From Pseudomonadota bacterium (lineage in GTDB: Bacteria > Desulfobacterota > Binatia > Binatales > Binataceae): a stretch of DNA of 64,000 nucleotides. Below are positions 8,939 through 17,192 of this stretch, one piece after another. The translations under genes were made by a program, and so were the position numbers. The first letter of the stretch is position 1; the number at the start of each line of letters is the position of its first letter. The notes beneath the pieces were generated by a model. It was given only the letters and a program-made list of their open reading frames with translations, was not told the origin of the DNA and did no database searches. The stretch is taken from assembly GCA_021323675.1 (NCBI GenBank), contig JAJPKP010000062.1, positions 1 to 64,000 on the forward strand, in the 5' to 3' direction.

Positions 8939-9782
8939 CGTTGCGTAAAAACGTCACCTCGGCGGTCATCCCCGGCTTGGCTTCATCGCCAGGCTGGAGC
9001 AACTGCACTTTAACGTAAAAGGTCCGGATGTCCTGGCGGCCTCGGCGCACGTCGCGTTCGGTTGCGAACTGCCCCTCTTGCCCGATCGCCATGATACGGC
9101 CGCTCAAGTAGGTTGGCGGATTGGTCGGCAACCGAACCCGCGCCGGCTTTCCGATATAGAGCGAGCCCAGGTCGGTCTCCTCGACATCGACCCGCGCCCA
9201 GATGGTGTTCAGGTCATCGACGGTGAGAATCGGCGTGCCGGGAGTGACCCATTCGCCGACTTCGAGCGCTTTGTTGACGATCACGCCATCAACCGGCGAC
9301 ACGATTTTCGTGTCGCGAAGCTGATCCTGGTAAAAGCTCACGTTGGCCCGCGCGCTCGCCAGCGCCGCTCGATCCTGGTCGACCGTCGTGATCGCATCGT
9401 CGCGCTGTTTGACCGAGATGACATGCGCATCGAACAGGCGCCGAGTGCGATCCATGTCGCGCTCGGCCTGAGCGAGGTCGGCGGTTGCTTTGACCACGTC
9501 AGCCTGCGCCTTTTGCAATTGGTTGCGTATATCGACGGATTCGACTTCGCCGACTACCTGCCCGCGTTTCACGCGGTCGCCTTCGATCAGGCTCAGCGAG
9601 GTGATACGGCCGCCGATGCGGCTGGTGATATTGACCTCGGGCGCTTCGATTATCCCGACGACATCGATCTTGCTCGAATCGGGCGCCGGCCACAGGTAGT
9701 GGTTGCCATACCAGTAGAAGCCGTAACCCAGGGCGCCGAGGATGCAGAGGGTGATCAGGCGGCGGACGATCCTGCGAATCAT
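8883..9782 (-). CDS. HlyD/EmrA-family membrane fusion protein
   Basis: This 299-residue protein is the periplasmic adaptor of the efflux pump. It has one N-terminal membrane segment (RRLITLCILGALGYGFYWYG), a biotinyl-lipoyl half ending in GDRVKRGQVVGEVES near residue 75, a coiled-coil hairpin at about residues 85-160, and the returning half DTKIVSPVDGVIVNKALEVGEWVTPG. The ATG at 9782 overlaps TGA in the alternate frame of the TetR gene (ATGA), which is the expected start-stop coupling. A longer reading frame makes this protein appear fused to TetR; that fusion is explained by a frameshift in the TetR gene. The downstream end overlaps the ATPase gene. Confidence 0.88.
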   Translation of the reverse strand: MIRRIVRRLITLCILGALGYGFYWYGNHYLWPAPDSSKIDVVGIIEAPEVNITSRIGGRITSLSLIEGDRVKRGQVVGEVESVDIRNQLQKAQADVVKATADLAQAERDMDRTRRLFDAHVISVKQRDDAITTVDQDRAALASARANVSFYQDQLRDTKIVSPVDGVIVNKALEVGEWVTPGTPILTVDDLNTIWARVDVEETDLGSLYIGKPARVRLPTNPPTYLSGRIMAIGQEGQFATERDVRRGRQDIRTFYVKVQLLQPGDEAKPGMTAEVTFLRNDGTRLSRNTDSRPDQAVR

Positions 9783-10451
9783 GACTGATGGGACACTTTG
9801 CGATGGTTGGAATGAGGCTCCGCGCTGACCGCGCGCACCAGCATCTCGCCCAGTTCGTGGCCGATTTGGTCGATCGGGCGCTCGGCGCCGTAAGAGCATC
9901 ACCGAGCGCATACTGCCGAGAATCGCATGCGTGACGAGCTGCGGATCGCCCCGGCGAAAGGCCCCGCTGCGGATTCCTTCTTCGACCAGCGAATTGAAAA
10001 ATCGCACGCCGCGCTCGCGCCATTCGTCGCGCAGGCGGTTGCGTCCCTCCGGCATCTTCGGCTCTTCGGTCATCATCAGGCGGAGCAGGTCGCGGCGCTG
10101 CGCGTAGAACTCGACGGTTACCGCGATCGCATGGCGCAGTCGCGCCCGTACATCGGCGTGCGGCTCGATGGTGGACTGGTACGTCCGCGCCATCGTCTCC
10201 ATCCCGTCGCTGAGAATCCCGAGGTACAGGTCCTCTTTGGATTGGAAATAGAGATAGAGAGTGCCCTTGGCCACGCCGGCGGCTTCGGCGACACGGTCCA
10301 TCGTGACGGCCTGATAGGACTCGTTGGCAAAGAGCTTGAGCCCGGCTTCGAGAATCCGGTCGCGCTTGGAAACGGCGCGCACTCCATCATTGGCGGGAGG
10401 TCCGGCTTCGGGAAGCGGGGACGAATCGGCTTTTCTGGCAAATTGGCTCAT
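9779..10451 (-). pseudogene. TetR regulator with C-terminal frameshift
   Basis: The first 185 residues form a normal TetR protein: an HTH at about residues 30-75 (VTMDRVAEAAGVAKGTLYLYFQSKEDLY) and a helical ligand domain to GSMRSVML. Near 9890-9894 the frame is then lost: the encoded frame gives an Arg/Pro-rich stretch that runs on into HlyD. Moving forward one base restores a typical TetR tail beginning YGAERPIDQIGHELGEMLV and ending at a TGA overlapping the HlyD ATG. The intact gene would be about 223 residues. A one-base insertion (or two-base deletion), or a sequencing error, is the simplest reading. The gene heads the efflux operon and would normally repress it; a 14-bp palindrome sits just before its start. 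Confidence 0.78.
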
Positions 10452-10453
10452 AA

Positions 10454-10467
10454 ACTGACCAGTCAGT
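10454..10467. promoter_or_regulatory. candidate TetR operator of the efflux operon
   Basis: ACTGACCAGTCAGT is a perfect inverted repeat (ACTGAC, 2-base centre, GTCAGT) that begins three bases upstream of the TetR start codon. Sites of the type TGACTGACTGGTCAGT are common TetR-family operators, so autorepression of the operon is likely. Confidence 0.6.
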
Positions 10468-10760
10468 CATATAGTGCGGAGATCGCCGAAGCGAGTCAAT
10501 TGCGTTTCACATCGATTCAATCCGAGGATGGCTTACACCGCTCCGGCGCGGCCGCCCGCAACATCCAGCGATGCTCGGATGGCTGAGCCTCACCGTCTAT
10601 GACCTATGGTAGATGCGGACGCCGTGACATCGCCCGCAAGGTCGCGACCGAACGGATGACGGAGAGCGCAGAACGGCAAGCGCGGGAATCCAGCTTGCCA
10701 CGCCCAATGGAGATAAGCAGGTTGTAAGCGGACGGCGAACGTGGCAATTCTTTCGAGAGC
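10468..10760. other. intergenic stretch upstream of tRNA-Arg
   Basis: About 290 bases between the TetR start region and the tRNA gene. No reading frame with protein character was seen on either strand. It must hold the minus-strand efflux promoter and the tRNA promoter, but no convincing -35/-10 pair stands out. Confidence 0.4.
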
Positions 10761-10837
10761 GCGCCCTTAGCTCAGCGGATCAGAGCATCTGACTTCGGAT
10801 CAGAGGGTCGGGGGTTCAAATCCCTCAGGGCGCGCCA
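10761..10837 (+). tRNA. tRNA-Arg (anticodon TCG)
   Basis: A complete cloverleaf can be drawn. The acceptor arms are GCGCCCT and AGGGCGC, the D arm contains GCTCAGCGGATCAGAGC, and the anticodon stem TCTGA/TCAGA encloses the loop CTTCGGA with anticodon TCG. The T loop is GTTCAAAT. The discriminator base is G and CCA is encoded at 10835-10837. It reads CGA arginine codons. Confidence 0.93.
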
Positions 10838-11286
10838 ATGTTTTCCCCTACAGCAAGAATAAGTCTGAGCGCATTTCACGCTTCAGCTTCGTGATCAAGG
10901 CCGGGTTCGCGTTCGCCCGCTGCGCCAGTCAGCGGATCCAGGTCCGCGCCCACCAGCGGTGAGCGCCGCAGCGCGGCGGCGATGCCTCTTGCGCGGAGCA
11001 TGCGCGATGGTTCGTTTTACCTTGGCGCGAATCTCAGGTGCGGTGCGGCCATAGGCGATCCGTCGAAATTTCGGACGCGATGGTCTCCATCGGAGACACT
11101 GATACGATCGGCATCAATTCCCCTTCTTTCTCCGCGCCGACGGCCGGCAAATCCTGAACGGAAAAACCTTTGGTTGGGCGGTGCTTCTTCGAGTGCGAAC
11201 GCGAAGCGAAACTCGCATCGTCCGTGGCATGCTCCGTGCGTACTACTCTCATCAATTTCAGGACCGTGGCGCGGAGGTGTTTAAGC
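10838..11286. other. intergenic stretch with possible decayed minus-strand gene
   Basis: About 450 bases with no intact gene. On the minus strand, fragments with protein-like character occur in different frames: a 41-codon open segment (about 10877-11002) ending in a plausible C-terminus, preceded by segments reading RRIAYGRTAPEIRAKVKRTI and MPIVSVSPMETIASE. They suggest a small gene broken by frameshifts, but no family is recognised. The 3' end holds GGAGGTG (11273-11279), the ribosome site of the next gene. Confidence 0.35.
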
Positions 11287-12366
11287 GTGCCGCACGTAAG
11301 TCCCATTGTCGAGAAAGGCCTCGATACCCTCAACGATGTACGCCAGGGCAAGCTCGATCTGAGCTGGATGAATTCCAACCCTCAGGGATGGGGCGTCAAG
11401 GCTATTCCCCGCGATGAACGCGGGTTGGGCCTGGAGGACATCAACCGGGTCGGCAACTATGGAGTTGTACCCGACGGTGGTTCGCTCCACGGCAGTATGG
11501 CGCCGCGCGGCTCGGAAATCCCCGAGCATATGCCGTCGCTCGGCTGCTACGACATCAACGACAAATCCCTGGTCTGGGCGGACAACGTCGCCCATCTCTA
11601 CGATGAGGCGGTTGCCCGGCAATGGAGTTCCGCCCGCGACATCCCGTGGGACCAATTGAAGCCGCAGCGCGAGGACCTGGAGAAGGCGATGTGCCAGGTG
11701 TGCACCAGCCTCGCCGAGATCGAATTCATCGCGGGCGACATGCCCGCCAAGTGGCTCTGGCACATCAACCACGACTTCCATGAAGTAAAGCTGTTTCTCG
11801 CCTCGCAGATTTTCGATGAAGCGCGGCACATGGAAGTGTTCCGCAAGCGCGCTCTGGCCAACGGCGGCGGCTTGCTGCGCTCCTCGCCCGACGCCGAGAA
11901 CCAGTTGCGCCTGATCCTGGAAGCGCCGAACTTCACCACCGGCAGTGCCCTGATGCATATCCTCGGCGAGGGCTTCGTCCTGACCCTGTTCCGCAATGGC
12001 GAGATGTTCTCTCTGACCCCGGTGGAAAAGAAGATCTTCCGGCTCTGCATGCAGGATGAAGCGCGGCACGTCGCGTACGGCACGATGCACCTGAAGTACT
12101 TCCTCGAAAAGCATCCGGAACGAGAAGATGAAATTCACGACATCCTGCGGCGCGGCGAGGAAGCCACCTTCAGCCTCAACCAGGCGCAGGACACTATCGA
12201 AGCGCGCGCCATCCTCGCCGGCGGCGGCCTCGAACATATCGAAGACGGATTCGTGAAGCTCAAATATCTCTTCAAGAAGCAAATCCAGGAGTACTTGTAT
12301 CGGCTCAGGATGGCGGGACTCGATCGCAGCCACAAGCTCGCGATTCCGTTCGAGCTGCCGGTATGA
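11287..12366 (+). CDS. ferritin-like diiron protein
   Basis: This 359-residue protein has a four-helix ferritin-like domain with carboxylate and His ligands for a diiron centre: E144/E146 in LAEIEFIAGD, E178 and H181 in DEARHMEVF, E228 in ILGEGF, and E258 and H261 in DEARHVAYG. This E-ExxH-E-ExxH pattern is shared with ribonucleotide reductase R2-like oxidases and AurF-type oxygenases. It may therefore oxidise a small substrate with O2; the substrate is not known. The start is GTG at 11287, seven bases after GGAGGTG; longer ATG starts upstream give an Arg/Ser-rich leader without support. It is followed closely by an SCP2-like gene and an LLM gene, probably an operon. Confidence 0.8.
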   Translation: MPHVSPIVEKGLDTLNDVRQGKLDLSWMNSNPQGWGVKAIPRDERGLGLEDINRVGNYGVVPDGGSLHGSMAPRGSEIPEHMPSLGCYDINDKSLVWADNVAHLYDEAVARQWSSARDIPWDQLKPQREDLEKAMCQVCTSLAEIEFIAGDMPAKWLWHINHDFHEVKLFLASQIFDEARHMEVFRKRALANGGGLLRSSPDAENQLRLILEAPNFTTGSALMHILGEGFVLTLFRNGEMFSLTPVEKKIFRLCMQDEARHVAYGTMHLKYFLEKHPEREDEIHDILRRGEEATFSLNQAQDTIEARAILAGGGLEHIEDGFVKLKYLFKKQIQEYLYRLRMAGLDRSHKLAIPFELPV

Positions 12367-12412
12367 ACGCCGCGGGGCGAAACGATTCTTTCGTCAGGCA
12401 GGTGAAACGGCG

Positions 12413-12877
12413 ATGACACGGTTTCCATCGGTGGAATTTTTCGAAGAACTGCGCGAGCGAGTTAACCGCGACCAGGACTTGTTCCGGCGGCTGGGAACAA
12501 TCGATATGACTCTGGTCGTCAAAATCGATTACGACGATCGCTCCGATTGCTACGAAATCGCATTTGCCGGCTATCGATGCACCCGAGTGAGGCGCCTGGC
12601 GCAGGTCGCCGACGCGGCGGCCGGCTCGATCGTGCTGTCGGGGCCGTATTCCGCGTGGCGCGAGATGATCGACAACATCATCGCCAACGGCCACGCCGAC
12701 CTCGAACACACGCTGAACACCCTCACCCTGATGGACACGCCGATGCGGCTGGACGCGGACAACCAGCTCGATGCCGACCTGTTCTATCGCTACCAGCAGA
12801 ATCTGCAGGAGTTCTTCGACCAGGCCGGCGCGCCAGCGGGCCGCGCTGAAGGCGCATCCGCGGCGGCCGCATCCTGA
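12413..12877 (+). CDS. SCP2 sterol-carrier-like domain protein
   Basis: This 154-residue protein begins FPSVEFFEELRERVNRDQDLF and continues with alternating strands (DMTLVVKIDYDD, CYEIAFAGYRC, GSIVLSGPYSAWREMI) and helices, a pattern like the SCP2 lipid-binding fold. Such domains bind acyl chains, sterols or other lipophilic ligands. The last 20 residues are Ala-rich and probably disordered. It lies 46 bp after the diiron protein gene, suggesting that it presents a hydrophobic substrate to that oxidase; this is inference. The family call rests on pattern only. Confidence 0.6.
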   Translation: MTRFPSVEFFEELRERVNRDQDLFRRLGTIDMTLVVKIDYDDRSDCYEIAFAGYRCTRVRRLAQVADAAAGSIVLSGPYSAWREMIDNIIANGHADLEHTLNTLTLMDTPMRLDADNQLDADLFYRYQQNLQEFFDQAGAPAGRAEGASAAAAS

Positions 12878-12953
12878 CAGCCTCGGCAGAGCCGAGAGGG
12901 GTATTCGTTAAACTGCTCGTCAACTGCCGCAGCGAAGCGAGACGGAGAATTGT

Positions 12954-14066
12954 ATGGACTTTGGGATGCTGCATCTGTTCGAAAACCCAATCGGCAAAAC
13001 CGAACATCAGATCGTCAGAGAGCAGATGGATCTGATGCGTGCGGCTGAGGATTTGGGTTTCGACTCGATTTGGCCCGCCGAACATCACTTCACTGAGTAT
13101 GGCTATTGCGCGTCGCCCGTGGTCTCGCTCGCGGCTATCGCCTCGGTCACGAAGCGGATTCGGCTGGGGACCGGAATCGTGGTGCTTCCGTTTAATCATC
13201 CGATCCGCGTAGCCGAGGACTATGCGATGCTCGATCTTATGAGCGAGGGGCGCGTGGAATTCGGAGTCGGCCGCGGCTATCAACCGGGCGAATACCGCGG
13301 GTTCCAGATCGATCAAAGCAAGTCGCGCGGGATGTTCAACGAGGCGCTCGAAATCATCCTGCAGGCCTGGACTCAGGAGCGTGTCAACTTCAAGGGCGTC
13401 CACTATCAGATTAAAGATCAGCCGGTGCGGCCCAAGCCGCTCCAGAAGCCGCATCCGCCCGTATGGGTGGCCAGTCTGAGCGAAGCGACGTTTCCGATGG
13501 TTGGAAAGTGGGGATTCAACCTGCTGTGCGCGCCGGTATTCGGATTCCAGGGCAAGGCGGCTGATGGTCTGCTGCTGAAGTATCGCAACGCCTTGCAAGA
13601 AGGTGGGTTCGACCCCGCCTCGCGCCGGGTCGCGGCGCTTTGCATGGTCTATTGCGCCGAAACGACCGAACAGGCGCGACGTGAGTTTGCGGATCCCGTG
13701 CTCTGGTACTACCGGACTATCTCAAGATACGTTGCGCCGCCCGCGGGTCAGGAGGCGATCAAGACCTACGAGCTGTACACCAAAACCCGCGATCTCGCCG
13801 CGACGATCACCTGGGAACAGCTTCTGGAAGCCGGCGCCGTCGTATGCGGCGACCGCGACCACTGTATCGAGGAGATTCGCAAGATCCGCGATCGGTTTGG
13901 GGTGAGCCTGCTCCTTTGCTGGACGCGGCTGGGCGGCCTGGATCACCGCAAGGTGTTGAAGAGCATGGAGTTGATGCAAAAGTACGTGATCCCGCATTTC
14001 AAACGGGAAGCGCTCGTTCAGCACCCCGCCGAATTCGGCGCGGCATCAGGGACGAGCCGTCCGTAG
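12954..14066 (+). CDS. LLM class flavin-dependent monooxygenase
   Basis: This 370-residue protein is a luciferase-like monooxygenase of the alkanal monooxygenase alpha-like type. Hallmarks are DLGFDSIWPAEHHF near residue 35, the strand RLGTGIVVLPFNHPIRVAED near residue 70, and EFGVGRGYQPGEYRGFQID near residue 102. The later KPHPPVWVASLSEATF block is also typical of the family. GGAG lies about nine bases before the ATG. It belongs to a different subgroup from the pair at 1406 and 3896. A short hairpin (12882-12896) lies between it and the SCP2-like gene, so it may or may not be cotranscribed with the diiron/SCP2 pair. Confidence 0.92.
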   Translation: MDFGMLHLFENPIGKTEHQIVREQMDLMRAAEDLGFDSIWPAEHHFTEYGYCASPVVSLAAIASVTKRIRLGTGIVVLPFNHPIRVAEDYAMLDLMSEGRVEFGVGRGYQPGEYRGFQIDQSKSRGMFNEALEIILQAWTQERVNFKGVHYQIKDQPVRPKPLQKPHPPVWVASLSEATFPMVGKWGFNLLCAPVFGFQGKAADGLLLKYRNALQEGGFDPASRRVAALCMVYCAETTEQARREFADPVLWYYRTISRYVAPPAGQEAIKTYELYTKTRDLAATITWEQLLEAGAVVCGDRDHCIEEIRKIRDRFGVSLLLCWTRLGGLDHRKVLKSMELMQKYVIPHFKREALVQHPAEFGAASGTSRP

Positions 14067-14303
14067 CCGCATCGAACTCCGAGCGCGCCGGTGTCGAATC
14101 AATCTCGACTGCCAGGCAAATAGCGGAGGGTCGAACGCGAGCGCATCGCAAGGCCCTCGTGTTCGTTCCGCTTACCAGCCAGGTAATTGCCGCCGGACGT
14201 GATGGGCGCGATATTCGCCGGCATGAAGATGCCCGCGAAACATCGCTCGGTCCGTGTCTGCGCTGCCTCGGAATCTGTGTCACCGAACAATTCGATTCAT
14301 CGA

Positions 14304-14654
14304 ATGGATTCCGCTGCGGCTCCGACGCGGCAGTCCCGGTACCCATCGGCGATGATCGTGTCCGGCGGCGGCGCGTATCTGACGAAGATCGATTATCAAT
14401 CCGAAGACAGGAAATTCGTCGTCGGCCTTTGGGAAAGCGGCCCTGGTATCCTGAAGACCGATTCTTATCCTCACGACGAGTTTTGCCGCGTCCTCGAAGG
14501 CCATCTGATAACCATCGACGGCACCGGAAGAAAACAGGAATTCCAAGCCGGCGATACATTCGTGATCCCGAAAGGATGGGCAGGCATATGGAACATGACC
14601 ACCCGATTCAAAAAACAATGCGTCAGCTTCTACGCGGATGAAGCGACTAACTGA
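14304..14654 (+). CDS. cupin domain protein (DUF861/Cupin_3-like)
   Basis: This protein of about 116 residues is a single-domain cupin. The stretch from VSGGGAYLT to the end follows the Cupin_3 pattern: a GLWESGPG turn, the metal-site region DSYPHDEFCRVLEG and the second motif GDTFVIPKGWAGIWN. Relatives occur alone or in (S)-ureidoglycine aminohydrolase. The start is uncertain: ATG codons at 14304 and 14352 are possible and none has a clear ribosome site. In-frame sequence further upstream looks non-coding. No metabolic partner is visible nearby. Confidence 0.7.
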   Translation: MDSAAAPTRQSRYPSAMIVSGGGAYLTKIDYQSEDRKFVVGLWESGPGILKTDSYPHDEFCRVLEGHLITIDGTGRKQEFQAGDTFVIPKGWAGIWNMTTRFKKQCVSFYADEATN

Positions 14655-15027
14655 CGAGTGACTTTCGAAAGAACGAAGATCGATCGCAGGCGCGTCGCGT
14701 TGCCCGTACAGCGGTATTGGAGCGCCGTCTTGAACATAGACGCAAAATCGAACGATGCGGCGCAACGCAGAGCCGATTCGCCCGTGTAAAACTTTCACTC
14801 CTTCGTGTAAGAACGGCGGCTATCTTTCCGCAAAAGACCGTTATTTGGCCCGATTTTCGGCGTCTGAATTGCGGCACACCGTTTGCGACTACCGCAATCG
14901 CGGAATCGAATCCGCAATGTAAAGCCGGTTCGAAGGTCAGGTTATGCAAACAAGCCACAATTTCGAGGACCCTGCCAAAACGCGATCTGAGTTGCCGCGC
15001 GATTTTCATCTGCGAATAGGCGCGGGG

Positions 15028-15645
15028 ATGAGAGAAGGGGAGGGTCGTTTGCGCGATGCTGCCGGAAGGGCGGCCGCCTTCATCGCGGGGGCGCTCCTGC
15101 TTTTCACCACGACCGGATGTCTCGCCACCCGGGGCTGGGTGCAGGAACAAATGAACCCGGTCACGCAACAGCTTGGGCAGCAGGAATCCAAGCTGAACAG
15201 CACCGACGCCAAGGCTGATCAGGCGCTCACCGGTCTGCAGAATCTGCATCTCGAACGGAAACTGGTTCTCGATTCAACCCAAGGTCCCACCTTTGCCTTC
15301 GGTTCCGCCACGCTGACTGCAAACGCCAAGCGCGAAATCGATGGATTCTTCCAGGACCTCGAGGGCTCGAACAATGCCGGAGCGGCCTCGGGCCGCGTCT
15401 TCGTCGTCGCGGGACATACCGACAGTGTCGGAGCTGAAGACTACAACTACGAGTTGGGACAGCGCCGGGCAGCAAGGGTTGCCGGATACCTGGTGAGCAA
15501 GGAAGGCGTGGAGCCAACGCAGGTTCGCGTGGTCTCCTATGGCGCCGCCAAGCCGGTTGCCGATAACAACACCGCGCGGGGACGACGCGCCAATCGCCGC
15601 GTGGAAATTCTCGTCTATCAGGAGAAGATCGCGGCCGGCATCTGA
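15028..15645 (+). CDS. OmpA-family outer membrane lipoprotein
   Basis: This protein of 205 residues carries a lipoprotein-like signal (AFIAGALLLFTTTGC) with the acylated Cys near residue 31. A short coiled stretch follows (about residues 40-70, MNPVTQQLGQQESKL), then a C-terminal OmpA peptidoglycan-binding domain containing VVAGHTDSVGAEDYNYELG and the closing GRRANRRVEI. It would anchor the outer membrane to peptidoglycan, as Pal does. An upstream in-frame ATG at 14944 would place 28 extra residues before the signal, so 15028 is preferred, though its ribosome site is weak. It stands alone, with long gaps on both sides. Confidence 0.82.
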   Translation: MREGEGRLRDAAGRAAAFIAGALLLFTTTGCLATRGWVQEQMNPVTQQLGQQESKLNSTDAKADQALTGLQNLHLERKLVLDSTQGPTFAFGSATLTANAKREIDGFFQDLEGSNNAGAASGRVFVVAGHTDSVGAEDYNYELGQRRAARVAGYLVSKEGVEPTQVRVVSYGAAKPVADNNTARGRRANRRVEILVYQEKIAAGI

Positions 15646-16801
15646 GCTGTGCCCGGATGAGTCTCTGACCGGATGGGGCCGGCTGCCGTTGCAGCCGCGC
15701 CCGCGTGCAGGATAGCCCATCGATCCGAGGGAGCGGCTTCCTCGATGGTTTCGCGCGCGACGCGCGCAGCTCCACAGATGTGACAGATTGTTAGCGACGC
15801 CGGCATCCGGCGGGCAGTAGGGCGATGCCCTTTTCCTGAAGGCCCCGGCTTGGCAGGGAAATTCCAAATAATCGCTGCGAAAAGGCGGAATTCAACGTCG
15901 CAAATTCCCGGCGCGCGTGCGATCGGATCGCCTCTTTTAAGAGCTGCCAGTCGAGATGCCGGGGGCTCTTCTGTCGCCGCGCAACGCCGTCGCGCGATCG
16001 CATCATTACGGAGGCCCGGGCTCTCGCGAATTGCCGGAGTCATCGTTCTAACCTCGAGTAAAACCAAGAGAAAATCGAGGGAGCGGGCGGCAAATTGAAT
16101 AAAATAGTCGTCGGAAAGAGAAGGGTTGCGAAGCTTGCGCGAATTTGACGTATCCGTTTTTCAAAATATGCCCTCCAGGGCACCTGGTTCGCTCTTTGGG
16201 CGCAAAAGAAAGGCATTCGCATACTTATCTTAATTCAACTTTACCTCTCGCGAACGACTGACGTTTGGCAGCGTTCCGAGATGTTACTCGGCTCTAATAG
16301 ACGCTTTTGGCTATTCTTTGAGATAGAAGCATCTGTTTATTTAACTTCATCGTAATTCACTTTCCTTGACTTCTGAATATCTTCGGATTTATCCTCCTAT
16401 CCGTCTGTTTCAGAGCCAGATTCTTTTGGGGGCCGCCTGCGGGGGAACCCACACATTCGATCGCGATTCGCACCGGGAAACGCCTGGGATGGCGGACGCG
16501 CATCCTCAAATCTAAAAGCTTCTTGAATTATCCTGGTTTTTTTTAGTCAATCGGTCGTCGGCTGTGGTCGTCGAAGTTCTCGCCCGGCCTGTGAGTGGCA
16601 AAAATCGCAATGAACAAGGGTGGGTGGATCGGTCGCTCGTCGCTATCCGCGCGGCGTCCGGATCCCGACAGAGAGAGTTAAAGCCGCGCGAGCTTGAATC
16701 GTGAGTCTCCGGAAACTGCGCTCCGCGCCGGCCTTTTCGTAGCAACAATGTCCGGCGGAGCTCGAAGTCCGAAGGCCCCTCGGCGCAAAAGAGAGGCTCA
16801 C
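15646..16801. other. 1.15-kb gap without a supported gene
   Basis: No convincing protein was found on either strand; the longest frames are Arg/Ser/Ala-rich and overlap one another. The part from about 16100 to 16400 is clearly AT-rich compared with the rest, as promoters often are. At 16430-16500 a G-rich segment (GGGGGAACCCAC, then GGATG and CATCC arms around GCGGACGCG) could form a structured RNA. A T8 tract follows at about 16537-16544. It leads to the HTH gene at 16802 and the exopolysaccharide locus, so it may hold that locus's main promoter. Confidence 0.45.
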
Positions 16802-17014
16802 GTGGAGACGTCGAAACTCACTCCGTTGCCAAAGAGAGTTCTGACCGTGAAGGATGTCGCCGAGTATCTGCAGGTGCACGCCAGCACGATCTATCGCCTG
16901 CTCAGCAAGCACGAGATCCCGGCATTCAAGGTCGGCACCGATTGGCGCTTCAATATCGAAAGCATCGACGAATGGCGTAAGGTGCTCGAGAACCCGAGGC
17001 GCAAAAGTCCCTGA
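16802..17014 (+). CDS. small excisionase-type helix-turn-helix protein
   Basis: This protein of about 70 residues is nearly all one winged HTH of the HTH_17 (MerR/excisionase-like) type: LTVKDVAEYLQVHASTIYR is the HTH, and IPAFKVGTDWRF followed by IDEWRK is the wing and final helix. Such proteins bind DNA and often set promoter activity. The GTG at 16802 follows GAGAGG and gives a compact protein; an ATG at 16748 would add 18 residues of poor quality. It sits 178 bp ahead of the SLBB export gene at the head of the exopolysaccharide locus, so it is a candidate local regulator. Confidence 0.78.
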   Translation: METSKLTPLPKRVLTVKDVAEYLQVHASTIYRLLSKHEIPAFKVGTDWRFNIESIDEWRKVLENPRRKSP

Positions 17015-17192
17015 TACTTTTGCGAGGGGATTCATCCCCGGTTCCGCCTCAGGTTCGCGTTACTGGCGATAAAGGGTCGGCGCCAGGAAAGTTCGGAAGC
17101 CCCGATAGGGCGGCGCAAAGATGAAGACGCAAAACCGAGCGCAGGCGATGACATCGATTTCGCGGCCTGTCGCACGATCGTGCAGGGAAGCA

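Noticed and set aside
8883-10451. A single 522-residue TetR-HlyD fusion protein
   Set aside because: The junction is low-quality Arg/Pro-rich sequence, while a one-base shift restores a normal TetR tail that ends with ATGA overlap at HlyD.
10761-11286. An integrative element at the tRNA-Arg
   Set aside because: No integrase gene and no second copy of the tRNA 3' end were noticed within the window.
15618-16067. A 149-residue minus-strand protein
   Set aside because: It overlaps the OmpA-like gene end, has mixed composition without a recognisable fold and no ribosome site.
16420-16510. c-di-AMP (ydaO) riboswitch
   Set aside because: Only a loose 5' resemblance; the conserved 3' motif and second GAATC-type element were not found.
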